DNA of 64,000 nt, from positions 124,001 to 188,000 of the forward strand of contig CBDDAC010000014.1 of NCBI GenBank assembly GCA_965224765.1. Reading direction: 5' to 3'. Under the pieces are notes generated by a model. It had not been told where the DNA came from. It made no database searches and saw only the letters and a list, made by a program, of their open reading frames with translations. A program made the translations under genes and the position numbers. Position 1 is the stretch's first letter. The number at the start of each line of letters is the position of its first letter. This DNA comes from CAZDBA01 sp965224765. GTDB taxonomy: Bacteria; Planctomycetota; Planctomycetia; Pirellulales; Pirellulaceae. Below, in pieces: positions 35,943-45,148 of the stretch.

Positions 35943-37367
35943 ATGGATCAGCAACAGTTTGACGCGTACACATCAAGTCTCACCGGGCAAGGACAACCGC
36001 AGATTCCGCTGAGTTCCAATTCTCTTTCGCAGGTTCAGCAGTCGACACATCCATCTGACGATGCGGGCGTAATCAACGATATCTTCGTCCCACAGACGCC
36101 CCAATCGCTGGGGGCAATTGGACTTACCAACAACGATCTGTTCCCCATTATCCTTCGATATCTGTTTCTTCACGGATCTCAGATGGGTCATCAGGTCGCG
36201 TCGCAGGTCCGACTGCCCTACAACTTGGTTGAAGCGGTTCTGACCACCCTGAAAAGTGATCTTCTGATTGCTTACAAAGGGTCCAACCTTGGTGGAGACT
36301 ACCACTACGAATTGACACCCAAGGGAGTTGAGCAAGCTCGTATTGCGCTGGAGAACAGCACTTACTGTGGAGCTGCACCGGTTCGATTTGACCAATACTC
36401 AGATTCCGTTTTTCGTCAATCCATCAAGCATCTCAAGCCCAAGTATGATGATGTACTTGGAGCGTTGGATGGTCTTTTGATCAGCAAGTTGCTAATCGGG
36501 CAACTGGGGCAAGCGATCAATTCGGGCAGTAGTATGTTTCTGTTCGGACCTCCTGGAAACGGAAAAACGAGTATTGCAAGGCGGGCGATTCGAGCGATGG
36601 CGCCTCACATCTGGATTCCGAGGACGCTTGCCGTAGGACGCGAGGTCATTCGAATGTATGACCCGACCGTTCACGAAGCTGCGCCGCTCCCAGAACAACA
36701 GGGCATTGCATCCGAATCACAGTTTGATGATCGTTGGGTTCGAATCAAACGACCGACCATTGTCGTTGGTGGTGAGCTAACGCTGGAACACTTGGACGCC
36801 AAACTCAATCCAGTCACGCGGATCATTGAAGCTCCGATTCACCTCAAGAGCAATTGCGGTTGCCTCGTGGTTGACGATTTCGGGCGCCAACGCGTGACAA
36901 CAGAAGAATTGCTTAATCGCTGGATCGTACCGATGGAATCCGGAAGTGATTACATCAACCTTCCATCAGGTCGGCAAATTGAGGTTCCGTTCGAGCAGCT
37001 CCTCGTTTTTGCCACCAATTTGTCACCAGAGAACCTGTGCGAAGAGGCGTTCCTTCGCCGGATCCCCTACAAGATCGAAGTCTTTGACCCGACAGAAGGT
37101 CAGTTTCGCAAGTTATTCGAAATCAAACGTCAGCAATACGGATTCCAGTTTCAGGAAGGGATCATCGACTTTGTAATCGAATTTTACTACAAGCGGAAAA
37201 ATCGTCCAATGCGTTTCTGTCACGTCGAAGACATTCTCAAACAGGCTCGGGACTTTTGCGAATTCCACCAGGCTCCGTTGACATTCAATCGAGAGATTGC
37301 CGAGATTGCGATTTTGAATTACTTCTCGGGGATGGGGAATTTAAATCAGCGCGGGTCCGCAATCTAG
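35943..37367 (+). CDS. AAA-family ATPase with N-terminal winged-helix-like region
   Basis: 474 residues. A Gln/Ser-rich N terminus (1-60) is followed by a helix-turn-helix-like segment (LRYLFLHGSQ to YHYELTPKG, about 70-130). The ATPase core has Walker A GPPGNGKTS (202-210), Walker B CLVVDDFGRQ and FATNLSPENL with sensor-like Asn, then LRRIPYKIE. Proteins of this type are common in Planctomycetota. It is a stand-alone gene preceded by a divergent transporter operon and followed by a small gene 295 bases later. Likely a motor or chaperone for a complex encoded elsewhere; the target is not known. Confidence 0.75.
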   Translation: MDQQQFDAYTSSLTGQGQPQIPLSSNSLSQVQQSTHPSDDAGVINDIFVPQTPQSLGAIGLTNNDLFPIILRYLFLHGSQMGHQVASQVRLPYNLVEAVLTTLKSDLLIAYKGSNLGGDYHYELTPKGVEQARIALENSTYCGAAPVRFDQYSDSVFRQSIKHLKPKYDDVLGALDGLLISKLLIGQLGQAINSGSSMFLFGPPGNGKTSIARRAIRAMAPHIWIPRTLAVGREVIRMYDPTVHEAAPLPEQQGIASESQFDDRWVRIKRPTIVVGGELTLEHLDAKLNPVTRIIEAPIHLKSNCGCLVVDDFGRQRVTTEELLNRWIVPMESGSDYINLPSGRQIEVPFEQLLVFATNLSPENLCEEAFLRRIPYKIEVFDPTEGQFRKLFEIKRQQYGFQFQEGIIDFVIEFYYKRKNRPMRFCHVEDILKQARDFCEFHQAPLTFNREIAEIAILNYFSGMGNLNQRGSAI

Positions 37368-37662
37368 GGATCAGCCGCAAATGATTAGTCGAGGGAAGTT
37401 GCCGAAACGAATCGTTGATTCTCCAGCCCGGCAAGAGTTCCGCACTTCGCGATTTATCTGTGATGGAATCAATTTACTTCATTATAGTTGGAATCTTTTG
37501 GGACGTAAAAAGGAGAATTTGAGCGTCTTGAGGATGCAAGAATTCTCATAAGTCTGATGCAAAGTCGGGCTTTTTTGTTTGCCGGAAGGCTGTTGCGTGG
37601 AGAGTTGGCGCAAGCGATAATAGTGGCTTACGAATGATACGTTAATCAGAAATCTAATTCAT

Positions 37663-38082
37663 ATGTCGACGCAATTTACAGACGCTGAACTCGAAGCGTA
37701 CTTGGATGAAGGGTTGGATACGACTCGAGCCGCGGAACTTGAGGAAGGCCTTAAGGTCGACAAAGAGCTTTTGGCTCGGCTTAGTCATATCAATGGGCGA
37801 CGCGACGCCGGGATTCATACTCTCGGAGAAATCTGGCGACGAAACCAGATTGGGGTGCCAACTCGTGAACAAATGGGGAATTACCTTTTGGGTGTTTCCT
37901 CTTCGGAAGAGGCCAGCTACATCAACTTCCGGATCGAAGTTCTTAAATGCCGTATCACGGCTGCTCTACTTGAAGATCTCAAAGCGCAGCAAGCGGACTC
38001 CGATGTAGATCACTCTGCAACTCGACGGTCCAAGATCTTTCAATCCAGTGCCGGCTTGTTGAAAAAGAAGGATGCCAAGTAG
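37663..38082 (+). CDS. Conserved hypothetical protein, anti-sigma-like N terminus
   Basis: 139 residues, soluble, strongly helical. The beginning (FTDAELEAYLDEGLDTTRAAELE) resembles the cytoplasmic start of anti-sigma factors and zinc-finger-HC2 proteins, but the Cys/His zinc ligands are absent. The middle contains PTREQMGNYLLGVSSSEEASYI, and the end is Lys-rich. No signal or membrane segment. Neighbours give no clue. An anti-sigma-like or adaptor role is only a guess. Confidence 0.55.
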   Translation: MSTQFTDAELEAYLDEGLDTTRAAELEEGLKVDKELLARLSHINGRRDAGIHTLGEIWRRNQIGVPTREQMGNYLLGVSSSEEASYINFRIEVLKCRITAALLEDLKAQQADSDVDHSATRRSKIFQSSAGLLKKKDAK

Positions 38083-38169
38083 GTTTCTACGACTTTTCAG
38101 TTTCTTTCGCCGCAGGCCGATCATGCCAGGTCTCCGCGGCGCTGTATTCGCAAGTATCTATCGGGAATA

Positions 38170-39177
38170 CTATTTGATGTTTCCGCCTTCGGGTCCGATA
38201 GGTTTGTTGGTCAAGTGTAGGGCGTCTTCGACGACGGAAATGTCGTTAGTGGTTACAGAGTAACGAAAACCTTTGCTGGTGCCGGCCGCGCCAAACTCAC
38301 CAGCTTTATTGATGGCGATAAAGTTGATATCAAGCTCAGCGATCGATCTCGGATCGAGTTCCGCAATTCGCTCAATGCATTTTTGACAAGCTTCGGTTGG
38401 CGAAGCACCAGCTCGCATGAATTCGACCACCAAAAACGACCCGCAAAATCGCATGACATTTTCGCCGACGCCCGTCGCACCCGCGGCTCCCACCGAGTTG
38501 TCGACATACAGGCCGCTGCCGATAATCGGGCTGTCCCCTACCCTGCCTGGAATCTTGAAACCCCAACCGCTTGTGCTGCATCCGCCAAACAGATCGCCAT
38601 TTTCGTCCACACCCAACATGGCGATGGTGTCATGGTTGTTCTCGTCGACTTGATTGGGCGTTGCGATTTGTTCTTTTTTCCAACGAGCGAAATTTTCCTT
38701 TTGTACCTCCGTCAATAGATCGGTTTTCGGGAAGCCATTTTGAATCGCAAACTGTTTGGCGCCTTCGCCGACCAGCATGACGTGGATCGTGTCTTCCATG
38801 ACTCGGCGCGCGACCGAAATCGGATGCAGAATATCTTGAACGGCCGCAACACTACCGGCTAGGTGATCAGGTCCTGACATGATGCAGGCGTCTAGTTCGA
38901 CAACTCCGTTTGCGTTGGGGATGCCTCCGATACCCACCGAGGCGTTGCTCGCATCGGTTTCGACCAAACCGATTCCTTTTTCAATAGCATCGAGTCCGGA
39001 ACCGCTTTCTTTCAGCGTTTGCAACGCCAGGTCGCAAGCGGGTTGACCGAAGGGCCAAGTCGCAATGAATGCTGGGCGTCCAACATTCGATGGAAAGGCT
39101 GGAGCCCTGTTGGAAACGGCTGAGGTTGCCACCAAGCCGATTGCGGTTGTGTTTCTGATGAAATCTCGACGATCCAT
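38170..39177 (-). CDS. Glycosylasparaginase / isoaspartyl peptidase-type Ntn hydrolase, Tat-exported
   Basis: 335 residues. The N-terminal MDRRDFIRNTTAIGLVATSA is a twin-arginine signal. The Ntn-hydrolase core has the autocleavage site NHDTIAML, with Thr184 as the expected new N-terminal nucleophile; preceding GGIPNANG and following GCSTSGWGFKIPGRVGDSPI match the family. It should split amide bonds at Asn-linked sugars or beta-aspartyl peptides in the periplasm, useful for degrading glycoprotein detritus. A single gene, convergent with the upstream small gene. Confidence 0.9.
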   Translation of the reverse strand: MDRRDFIRNTTAIGLVATSAVSNRAPAFPSNVGRPAFIATWPFGQPACDLALQTLKESGSGLDAIEKGIGLVETDASNASVGIGGIPNANGVVELDACIMSGPDHLAGSVAAVQDILHPISVARRVMEDTIHVMLVGEGAKQFAIQNGFPKTDLLTEVQKENFARWKKEQIATPNQVDENNHDTIAMLGVDENGDLFGGCSTSGWGFKIPGRVGDSPIIGSGLYVDNSVGAAGATGVGENVMRFCGSFLVVEFMRAGASPTEACQKCIERIAELDPRSIAELDINFIAINKAGEFGAAGTSKGFRYSVTTNDISVVEDALHLTNKPIGPEGGNIK

Positions 39178-39298
39178 TTATTGCTCCTAGGAAAAACTTG
39201 CATTGATGATACCAAAGCTTGTCGGCAAGAGCATTGCTCCGTCAAAATCAGCGTGCAAACTTTGGCCGGTACGATTTGTTGGTTTTTTCGAACGACGC

Positions 39299-40015
39299 CT
39301 AGCTTGAGCAAAGTCGTTTCATTTCTCGAACCGCATTCTCAAGTCCCACAAAGATGGCCCGAGAAACGATGCTGTGGCCAATATTGAGTTCGCGCATTCC
39401 GGGAATTTTCGCAATGGGAACTACGTTGTGATAATTGAGGCCATGTCCGGCATCCAGCAACATATCGTGGTCCAAAACCCACTTGGCACCATTCTCTAAA
39501 GTGAGTAATTCCCGTTCAACGTCCAGGTCCCCGCGAGCATTGGCGTAAGTGCCGGTATGGAGTTCAACTCCATGCGCGCCAGTCTCATACGAGGCATCGA
39601 TTTGACGTTGGTCAGGGTCGATGAACAAGGTCACGATAATATCCTGTTCCGCCAATAGATGCACTGCAGATTTGACTCGATCCAAATTGCCTGCGACATC
39701 CATCCCGCCTTCGGTGGTGACTTCTTCACGTTTCTCGGGAACCAGGCAAACTTGTTCAGGTTTGGTGTCAATCGCAAGCTTGAGCATCTCATCAACACAT
39801 GCGCATTCAAGATTCATCTTGGTGGCAATGGTTTCTCGAAGGATACGCACATCTCGATCCTGAATATGGCGTCGGTCCTCACGTAAATGAACCGTGATTT
39901 GATCCGCGCCCGCCATCTCGGCAATTCCCGCTGCGATGATCGGATCAGGCTCGTAGGTTCGACGTGCCTGCCGTACGGTTGCCACGTGGTCGATGTTTAC
40001 TCCAAGTCCTGCCAC
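39299..40015 (-). CDS. pdxJ: Pyridoxine 5'-phosphate synthase PdxJ
   Basis: 238 residues, the standard length. GVNIDHVATVRQARRT at the start, ITVHLREDRRHIQDRD, CLVPEKREE, and VELHTGTYA followed by LDAGHGLNY are PdxJ signatures. It condenses deoxyxylulose 5-phosphate with the amino-acetone phosphate derived from 4-phosphohydroxythreonine to give PNP, the vitamin B6 precursor. It starts 19 bases inside the end of the beta-RFAP synthase gene, so it is the last gene of the six-gene operon. Confidence 0.96.
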   Translation of the reverse strand: MAGLGVNIDHVATVRQARRTYEPDPIIAAGIAEMAGADQITVHLREDRRHIQDRDVRILRETIATKMNLECACVDEMLKLAIDTKPEQVCLVPEKREEVTTEGGMDVAGNLDRVKSAVHLLAEQDIIVTLFIDPDQRQIDASYETGAHGVELHTGTYANARGDLDVERELLTLENGAKWVLDHDMLLDAGHGLNYHNVVPIAKIPGMRELNIGHSIVSRAIFVGLENAVREMKRLCSS

Positions 40016-40977
40016 TTGATTTCAGCTCCTTTGTTGAGCGCCGAGGTTTTGCAAATGTTTAACGAGTCGCCGTACGATTTACTCAAAAAATGAATCAGCG
40101 AATCGGCGACTTTATCGTTACGCGTAACGGCAAAAACACAAGGCCCCCAGGAACTTTGTCCAACCGCCGGAATACCAAAATCACGGACCTGGTAAACCAA
40201 TTGTTCGACCGCTGGGCTGTGAAAATCACCACCCTGGATACTTGCGTAGACGCTCCCGCTGGATCGTCCGTATTCGAACAATGCATCTCCAAATTCGTTG
40301 TAGTTCGTGGCCGCCACCGCCGGAGCAATCTGGTTTTTGACCATATCAATCATGCGGTCCCGATGGTCTCGAGACGATGTAGGAAGTTTCCTGAATGCAG
40401 CGAGCTCTGCTTCGCCATGGATCCCATGCGCAGATTTGAGATTCAAAATCAGAACGGGCCATGCCTCTGGGAAATCCATATTCAGCTCTAATGAAGCCAG
40501 TTCGCCGTCATTTCGTTTTCCTTGATCAACCAGAAACCCACCACGGAAAAATCCATGGGCTCCTATCGCTGATCGAAGTCCGCGTTCCATGATCGTACTC
40601 AACTGATCGGCATCACAAATAGCCAATTCATGCCAAGTTGAAAGTGCCAATCCAGTTGCCAGGGCGAGTTGGGTTCCCGAACCAAAACCCGAGTGCCTGG
40701 CCGCAGTTTGATTGATCTGAATTGCAGGGGTAGAAGCCCATTGCTCTGACAAATCGCCGTGTACTTTTTTTGCATTTTCAAACCATTTCTTAACACCCAA
40801 AGTCGCATTCAGCTTGGTCTCGGTGAAACCTGGCTGGAGCGTGATCTGATTTTGAGGGTGTTTGACCATCATGCCACAACCGCCAAATTGAGGTTGATCG
40901 TCAACTCGTCCGACCGAAAAAAGCCCAAAGTGGAGACGGCTTCCGGTTGTTACGCTTAATTTTTTCGTACGGTTCAC
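39997..40977 (-). CDS. mptG: Beta-ribofuranosylaminobenzene 5'-phosphate synthase (H4MPT biosynthesis)
   Basis: 326 residues of the GHMP-kinase-like family. SRLHFGLFSVG at the N terminus and HSGFGSGTQLALATGLAL match beta-RFAP synthases, and the C-terminal half has IPAVGQSSWGPCVFAVTR. The enzyme joins p-aminobenzoate to PRPP with loss of CO2 and PPi, the first committed step of H4MPT synthesis. PabA and PabB, which make its aromatic substrate, are encoded two genes upstream in the same operon. It overlaps DUF447 by an ATGA and pdxJ by 19 bases. Confidence 0.9.
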   Translation of the reverse strand: MNRTKKLSVTTGSRLHFGLFSVGRVDDQPQFGGCGMMVKHPQNQITLQPGFTETKLNATLGVKKWFENAKKVHGDLSEQWASTPAIQINQTAARHSGFGSGTQLALATGLALSTWHELAICDADQLSTIMERGLRSAIGAHGFFRGGFLVDQGKRNDGELASLELNMDFPEAWPVLILNLKSAHGIHGEAELAAFRKLPTSSRDHRDRMIDMVKNQIAPAVAATNYNEFGDALFEYGRSSGSVYASIQGGDFHSPAVEQLVYQVRDFGIPAVGQSSWGPCVFAVTRNDKVADSLIHFLSKSYGDSLNICKTSALNKGAEIKWQDLE

Positions 40978-41534
40978 GTGACGAACTCACCGACATAAGA
41001 GTTGAGTAAGTCGAATGCCGCGTGCTCATCAGCTCCGCCCGTTTTCCCCACAATGTTTTTTAGTTCTGAGAGCTTGGCCTGAATGTCTGCCATCGGCAGA
41101 AAGTTAATCCGTGTCGCCAGTATCGCCGCCTCGAGGACCGCGTGTTTTGCGCGGTTGAACCCAAAGAATCTTGGCCCATGATGTACCTGAACCACTTGGC
41201 ATTCGATCAATGTGCGTTCATCTTCCTTGACGACCTGGGACGTAAATTCGAAGGCTTGGCAAGCGGTTGCGATTCGCTGGCTTGAAACTGTATCTGCATT
41301 AACAAGCTCGGGCACGATGGTCCATCGTTTGATTGCTCCTTGCGCAATCAGCATCACATCGTCCACGATATGAAGAACACCGCATCGCGTTGTCTTGAGA
41401 TTTTGATAGGTTTGCGAGGTCTGAAACGGGCGCAGTTGAAAATCTTTGAATTCGTTTTCAACGTTGGGCCCCATCGGAGAGATGTTCGTGGATCCATCAG
41501 AATTGGTAGTGGTTACGACGCCTTCGAGGATCAT
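40974..41534 (-). CDS. DUF447-family protein associated with H4MPT clusters
   Basis: 186 residues with a flavin-reductase-like split-barrel look: start EGVVTTTNSDGSTNISPMGP, middle LIECQVVQVHHGPRFFGFNRAKHAVLEAAILATR. DUF447 proteins accompany H4MPT genes in methylotrophs and methanogens; the exact step is not established to my knowledge. It begins directly after the PabA stop and ends in an ATGA overlap with mptG. Confidence 0.85.
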   Translation of the reverse strand: MILEGVVTTTNSDGSTNISPMGPNVENEFKDFQLRPFQTSQTYQNLKTTRCGVLHIVDDVMLIAQGAIKRWTIVPELVNADTVSSQRIATACQAFEFTSQVVKEDERTLIECQVVQVHHGPRFFGFNRAKHAVLEAAILATRINFLPMADIQAKLSELKNIVGKTGGADEHAAFDLLNSYVGEFVT

Positions 41535-42137
41535 CTATCGTTTTTCTCCCGCAACCTGGCGCGTTGGCAGCCCTGCAAGTTGAGCGAAATTTCGCAACAT
41601 TAAATATCCATGTTCAGTCAAAATGGATTCCGGATGAAATTGTAGTCCAATCATGGGATGCTCACGATGCGACACGGCCATGACGATTCCTTCGTCGGTT
41701 TCTGCGGTAACGGTCAAGCAGGAGGGTATAGAATCCGGGTCTCCGACCAACGAATGGTATCGACCAACAGTAAACGGCGAAGGCACATTCTGGAAAACGC
41801 CTTTTTGACAATGGGAAATCAAGGTGCTGCGGCCATGGATGGGGCTGGGTGCAGGAACGACTTTGCCACCTAGTTCCTGAATGATCGCCTGATGCCCCAA
41901 GCAGACTCCCAACATTGGAATTGAACGGCCCAATTCGCGAACGACTTCGAGTGAGCAGCCCGCTTCGTTGGGTGTGCATGGGCCAGGAGAAATGACAATC
42001 GCCGAAGGATTGAGCACTTGAATTTCTTCGATCGTGATTTTGTCGTTGCGCACCACCTTCGTTTCCAAGCCAAGTTGCCTGAAATATCTCGCCAGGTTGT
42101 GTACGAACGAATCGTAATTATCGATGACCAGGATCAA
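41535..42137 (-). CDS. pabA: Glutamine amidotransferase subunit PabA (TrpG-like)
   Basis: I place the start at a TTG (42137), giving 200 residues that begin MILVIDNYDSF as in all PabA/TrpG proteins. The TTG overlaps the pabB stop as TTGA, and AAGGAGA lies eight bases upstream. The ATG at 42188 would add an atypical extension inside pabB. The nucleophile Cys79 is in GVCLGHQ, and FHPES supplies His and Glu. It hydrolyses glutamine and feeds ammonia to PabB. Sequence alone does not separate PabA from TrpG; the partner's PIKGT motif decides for PabA. Confidence 0.9.
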   Translation of the reverse strand: MILVIDNYDSFVHNLARYFRQLGLETKVVRNDKITIEEIQVLNPSAIVISPGPCTPNEAGCSLEVVRELGRSIPMLGVCLGHQAIIQELGGKVVPAPSPIHGRSTLISHCQKGVFQNVPSPFTVGRYHSLVGDPDSIPSCLTVTAETDEGIVMAVSHREHPMIGLQFHPESILTEHGYLMLRNFAQLAGLPTRQVAGEKR

Positions 42138-43588
42138 GTTTCGTTTCTCCTTGAGATCGCCGCCAGCATCCCGGCAGCTTTGGTCCAAGTTTCTTCGTAC
42201 TCACGAAGCGGATCCGATTGGGCCACCAAGCCACCGCCTACGGGGACCTGCCACCAACCTCCTGAAGCGGTAATCGTTCGAATCAGAATATTGAAATCAA
42301 CATTTCCATTGAGTCCGATATAACCTAAAGAACCACAGTAGGCGCCTCGCGATGTCGGCTCCAATTCTGCGATGATTTCCATTGCACGCACCTTGGGTGC
42401 ACCTGTGATTGAGCCGCCTGGAAACGTAGCCTCCAAAGCATCGAAAACGTTAACCTTGGATCTGAGTTTCCCTTTCACCGCAGAGACCAGATGGAACACC
42501 GATTGGTATTTCTCCAGTTCACAGAGCTGAGTGACTTCAACTGAATCGTCCTCGCAGATTTTTGAAAGATCGTTTCGCATCAAATCGACAATCATGATGT
42601 TCTCCGCCCGGTCTTTTTCGCTGGCCAGCAGTTGCTGGGCGACGGCCAAGTCGATCTGTGGAAAACGCGTTCTCCGGCGAGTCCCTTTGATTGGACGCGT
42701 TTCGATTTCTGAATTGTGAATCGATAGAAATCGTTCAGGTGATGCGCTGATGACTTGAGATTCGCCCAAGTCAAAATAGCCGCTAAACGTTGCCGGATTA
42801 CAGTTTCGTAGGCGTTGGTAGAGTTCGGTCGAAGGGCAACTTGCTGGCGCCAAAAGACGTTGTGAAAGATTGATTTGAAAAACGTCACCGGCGTAAATGA
42901 AATCGATACACTTTTGAGCCGCCGATAAATAATGCTCACGTGAGAAATCGCTGGTCAATCCCTCAGGGCCCTGGACCGGAAATTGTGGGGCCAACTCGCT
43001 AAGCGTTTTTGGTGAGGGTGATTCGTCGACGGATCCAACTGGATCAGAATGGAGAATTTTCAAGAATGCGTCGGAACGATCTTTGGCATGCTCCGTACGC
43101 GAGGCAGACGACTCCCCACTTGCGATCAGCCCCAATGGTTTCATAAATCCCTGAGAGACCAACCAGACAGCATTCGTTTTGTGATCGAACGCGAGCACAA
43201 CATCATAAATCCCAAAGGCAAGCGGTGGAGGGCTGAAATCATGAAAGGCATTTTGAGGAATGGATTCCAGTTTTCTGTTGTAGTCATAGGCGATCAAGCC
43301 AGAAAGTCCGCCTTGAAATGGCGGCAACGACTCGATTTGCTGTGAGCCTAGGTTCGAAAGCTGTTTTGCCATTTCCGAAATCGAGTCAGGTTCGAGCCAA
43401 AGAACTGGATCAGCCATCACATAAGAGTATCGCCCCAGATTTTCATGCTGCATGGAGCTCTCCAGGACGAGCAAATGTGGCAAATGCTGCAGGCGTTCGA
43501 AGCAGTACCACAGGTCGAATTCAACCGGCAGTTTTTCGACGACAGGTTGGAACAGGGTGGTTTCAGTTTTAGGCTCGTTCTGAATCAA
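42134..43588 (-). CDS. pabB: Aminodeoxychorismate synthase component I, PabB
   Basis: 484 residues of the chorismate-binding family. The key motif is PIKGT at 299-303, with Lys301, the hallmark of aminodeoxychorismate synthase (anthranilate synthases have PIAGT). FQINLSQR, SASPERFL, IMIVDLMRNDLSKI, GSITGAPKVRAMEII and YCGSLGYIGLNG follow in the expected order. It converts chorismate plus ammonia to aminodeoxychorismate. A separate lyase (PabC) is needed for p-aminobenzoate and is not in the window. It overlaps neighbours on both sides (ATGA upstream, TTGA downstream). Confidence 0.93.
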   Translation of the reverse strand: MIQNEPKTETTLFQPVVEKLPVEFDLWYCFERLQHLPHLLVLESSMQHENLGRYSYVMADPVLWLEPDSISEMAKQLSNLGSQQIESLPPFQGGLSGLIAYDYNRKLESIPQNAFHDFSPPPLAFGIYDVVLAFDHKTNAVWLVSQGFMKPLGLIASGESSASRTEHAKDRSDAFLKILHSDPVGSVDESPSPKTLSELAPQFPVQGPEGLTSDFSREHYLSAAQKCIDFIYAGDVFQINLSQRLLAPASCPSTELYQRLRNCNPATFSGYFDLGESQVISASPERFLSIHNSEIETRPIKGTRRRTRFPQIDLAVAQQLLASEKDRAENIMIVDLMRNDLSKICEDDSVEVTQLCELEKYQSVFHLVSAVKGKLRSKVNVFDALEATFPGGSITGAPKVRAMEIIAELEPTSRGAYCGSLGYIGLNGNVDFNILIRTITASGGWWQVPVGGGLVAQSDPLREYEETWTKAAGMLAAISRRNET

Positions 43589-45000
43589 ATGCCGCTGCCT
43601 TCATTGTCAGACTTTTTTGTGAGTTTCCGCTTTTTGAGACGGTGGCGATTTCCTTCAGGATGAGTCAAATGCCCCCAGTCAAGCGCTTCATCCTGTGTGT
43701 ATTGTTTTCCAAGTGTCATCGCCGTCAAGGCTTTCGAAAGTTCAAAGCCTAAGTAGAATGCATGAGACGCGTCCAGATTGGTCGGATTCGTGTCAGCAAG
43801 AGAGTCAAACAAATCAAATGGGTCGGGAGACGAAAAGAGCTGGCCACTGCCAAGGAGATACAGTAATTCGTTTTCGGCAAAGATTCGGTAGTTGTTGTCT
43901 TTGATGCTCTTCGCGAGTTTTTCAATGGTATCGACTCCAAATTTATTCAGTTTGGGGTCTCGAAGCGAGATGAGCTGTTCGGTGACATGCTTGGGCGGAA
44001 CTTTCTCGTTGATTGAATAATGAACCAGTTTCCTGGCAATGTCACATTCAGCGACGCTAGAACGAGCCCAGTTGATGACTTGAGTTGTTAGGACACTTCG
44101 AATTCCCAACTCCTGGCAAATCGCAAGCAAGATGACATTGACGCCTGCGGAATCGACATCGGTAAGTTCAGTGAGATTGCCGATTCCCATCATGAGTTCG
44201 CAATCGGGCCAGCGCCTGCGGGCTTGCATGTAGCGTTCCAAGCTGGCCGCAAATCCAAATCCAATCGGTTCGAGAATGGGATCAATGCGAAGTGGAACGT
44301 TTTTGGAGGACAGGAAGTCAATGGTTTCGTCCATCGCTTTCCAGTCCGAAAGCGTATCAGGTACAACGACGACTTCAGTGCCCCAGTCAACAGCCTGCTC
44401 TCGATTAGAAGAATTGACTGAGAGAACCAACTCAGCACCATTCTGCGTCGCGGCTTGGACCTCCTTCGAATTAAAGCTGTCAATGGAACAGCGAATGTTC
44501 AGCTCGCGAAGTTGTCGAACGCATTCTCCGACCATTTTCCAGGTTGCCCCAGGGTCGCATCCAACATCAATTAAATCGGCCCCAGAGTTGATCAAACGTT
44601 GTGCTTGCTGGATCGTGGCGTCAAGTGATTGTCTAGGGGCGTGATTGATCTCAGCAATGATCTCAATATCGTGTTTGCCGTAGGAACTTCGGTCGGGAGT
44701 TTGCCCAAAGTATTCGGCAAGATTACGAAGGTCTTTGGGGCCAATTTCTACTTTGGCCGGGCAGGATTGGGTAATCGGGTCCAGATCCCCGTGGCAGTAT
44801 CCTGGAATGAGTACCAGGGTGGTGTCTTGGGGGACCTCCAGTCTGGCAGCAATCCAGCCAGGAGTCATCAGTGCGGCAACGGTGATTGGAAGCACCTGAA
44901 CGGTGTATCTAAATCCGACTTTAGGTGCCAGAGTTTCCAGTTCACTTCGCAAAGCGGATTCGGCCAGTTTGCCCGTAACAAAATGGATTTTTTGCTTCAT
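43585..45000 (-). CDS. Dihydropteroate synthase-like protein (DUF6513 type) of H4MPT clusters
   Basis: 471 residues. The N-terminal domain (about 1-110; HFVTGKLAESALRSEL, then LVLIPGYCHGDL) is specific to this family. It is followed by a DHPS-like TIM barrel: IIAEINHAPRQS, ADLIDVGCDPGATW, CSIDSFNSKEV, AELVLSVNSSN and LRIDPILEPIGFGFA. Canonical folate DHPS joins pABA to a pterin; here the likely equivalent is joining the pterin to the beta-RFA phosphate made by MptG, an inference from context. First gene of the operon; its stop overlaps the pabB start as ATGA. The M20 peptidase lies divergently 148 bases away. Confidence 0.82.
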   Translation of the reverse strand: MKQKIHFVTGKLAESALRSELETLAPKVGFRYTVQVLPITVAALMTPGWIAARLEVPQDTTLVLIPGYCHGDLDPITQSCPAKVEIGPKDLRNLAEYFGQTPDRSSYGKHDIEIIAEINHAPRQSLDATIQQAQRLINSGADLIDVGCDPGATWKMVGECVRQLRELNIRCSIDSFNSKEVQAATQNGAELVLSVNSSNREQAVDWGTEVVVVPDTLSDWKAMDETIDFLSSKNVPLRIDPILEPIGFGFAASLERYMQARRRWPDCELMMGIGNLTELTDVDSAGVNVILLAICQELGIRSVLTTQVINWARSSVAECDIARKLVHYSINEKVPPKHVTEQLISLRDPKLNKFGVDTIEKLAKSIKDNNYRIFAENELLYLLGSGQLFSSPDPFDLFDSLADTNPTNLDASHAFYLGFELSKALTAMTLGKQYTQDEALDWGHLTHPEGNRHRLKKRKLTKKSDNEGSGI

Positions 45001-45148
45001 CTTGATGGATTAACTGGAATAGAAAACGTCGCTGCCAGTTGGCATGCAACTTGTCGCGTGCCGGTGCCCTGTTTATTGTTAAAGAATTCCCGTTTCACGA
45101 CCAGCGGACTGAATCGGCTTCCCCGTGCTCCATTTGAAAGCTCATTGC

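Noticed and set aside
41535..43588. Anthranilate synthase (trpE/trpG)
   Set aside because: The larger subunit has PIKGT with the aminodeoxychorismate-synthase Lys, and the operon uses pABA.
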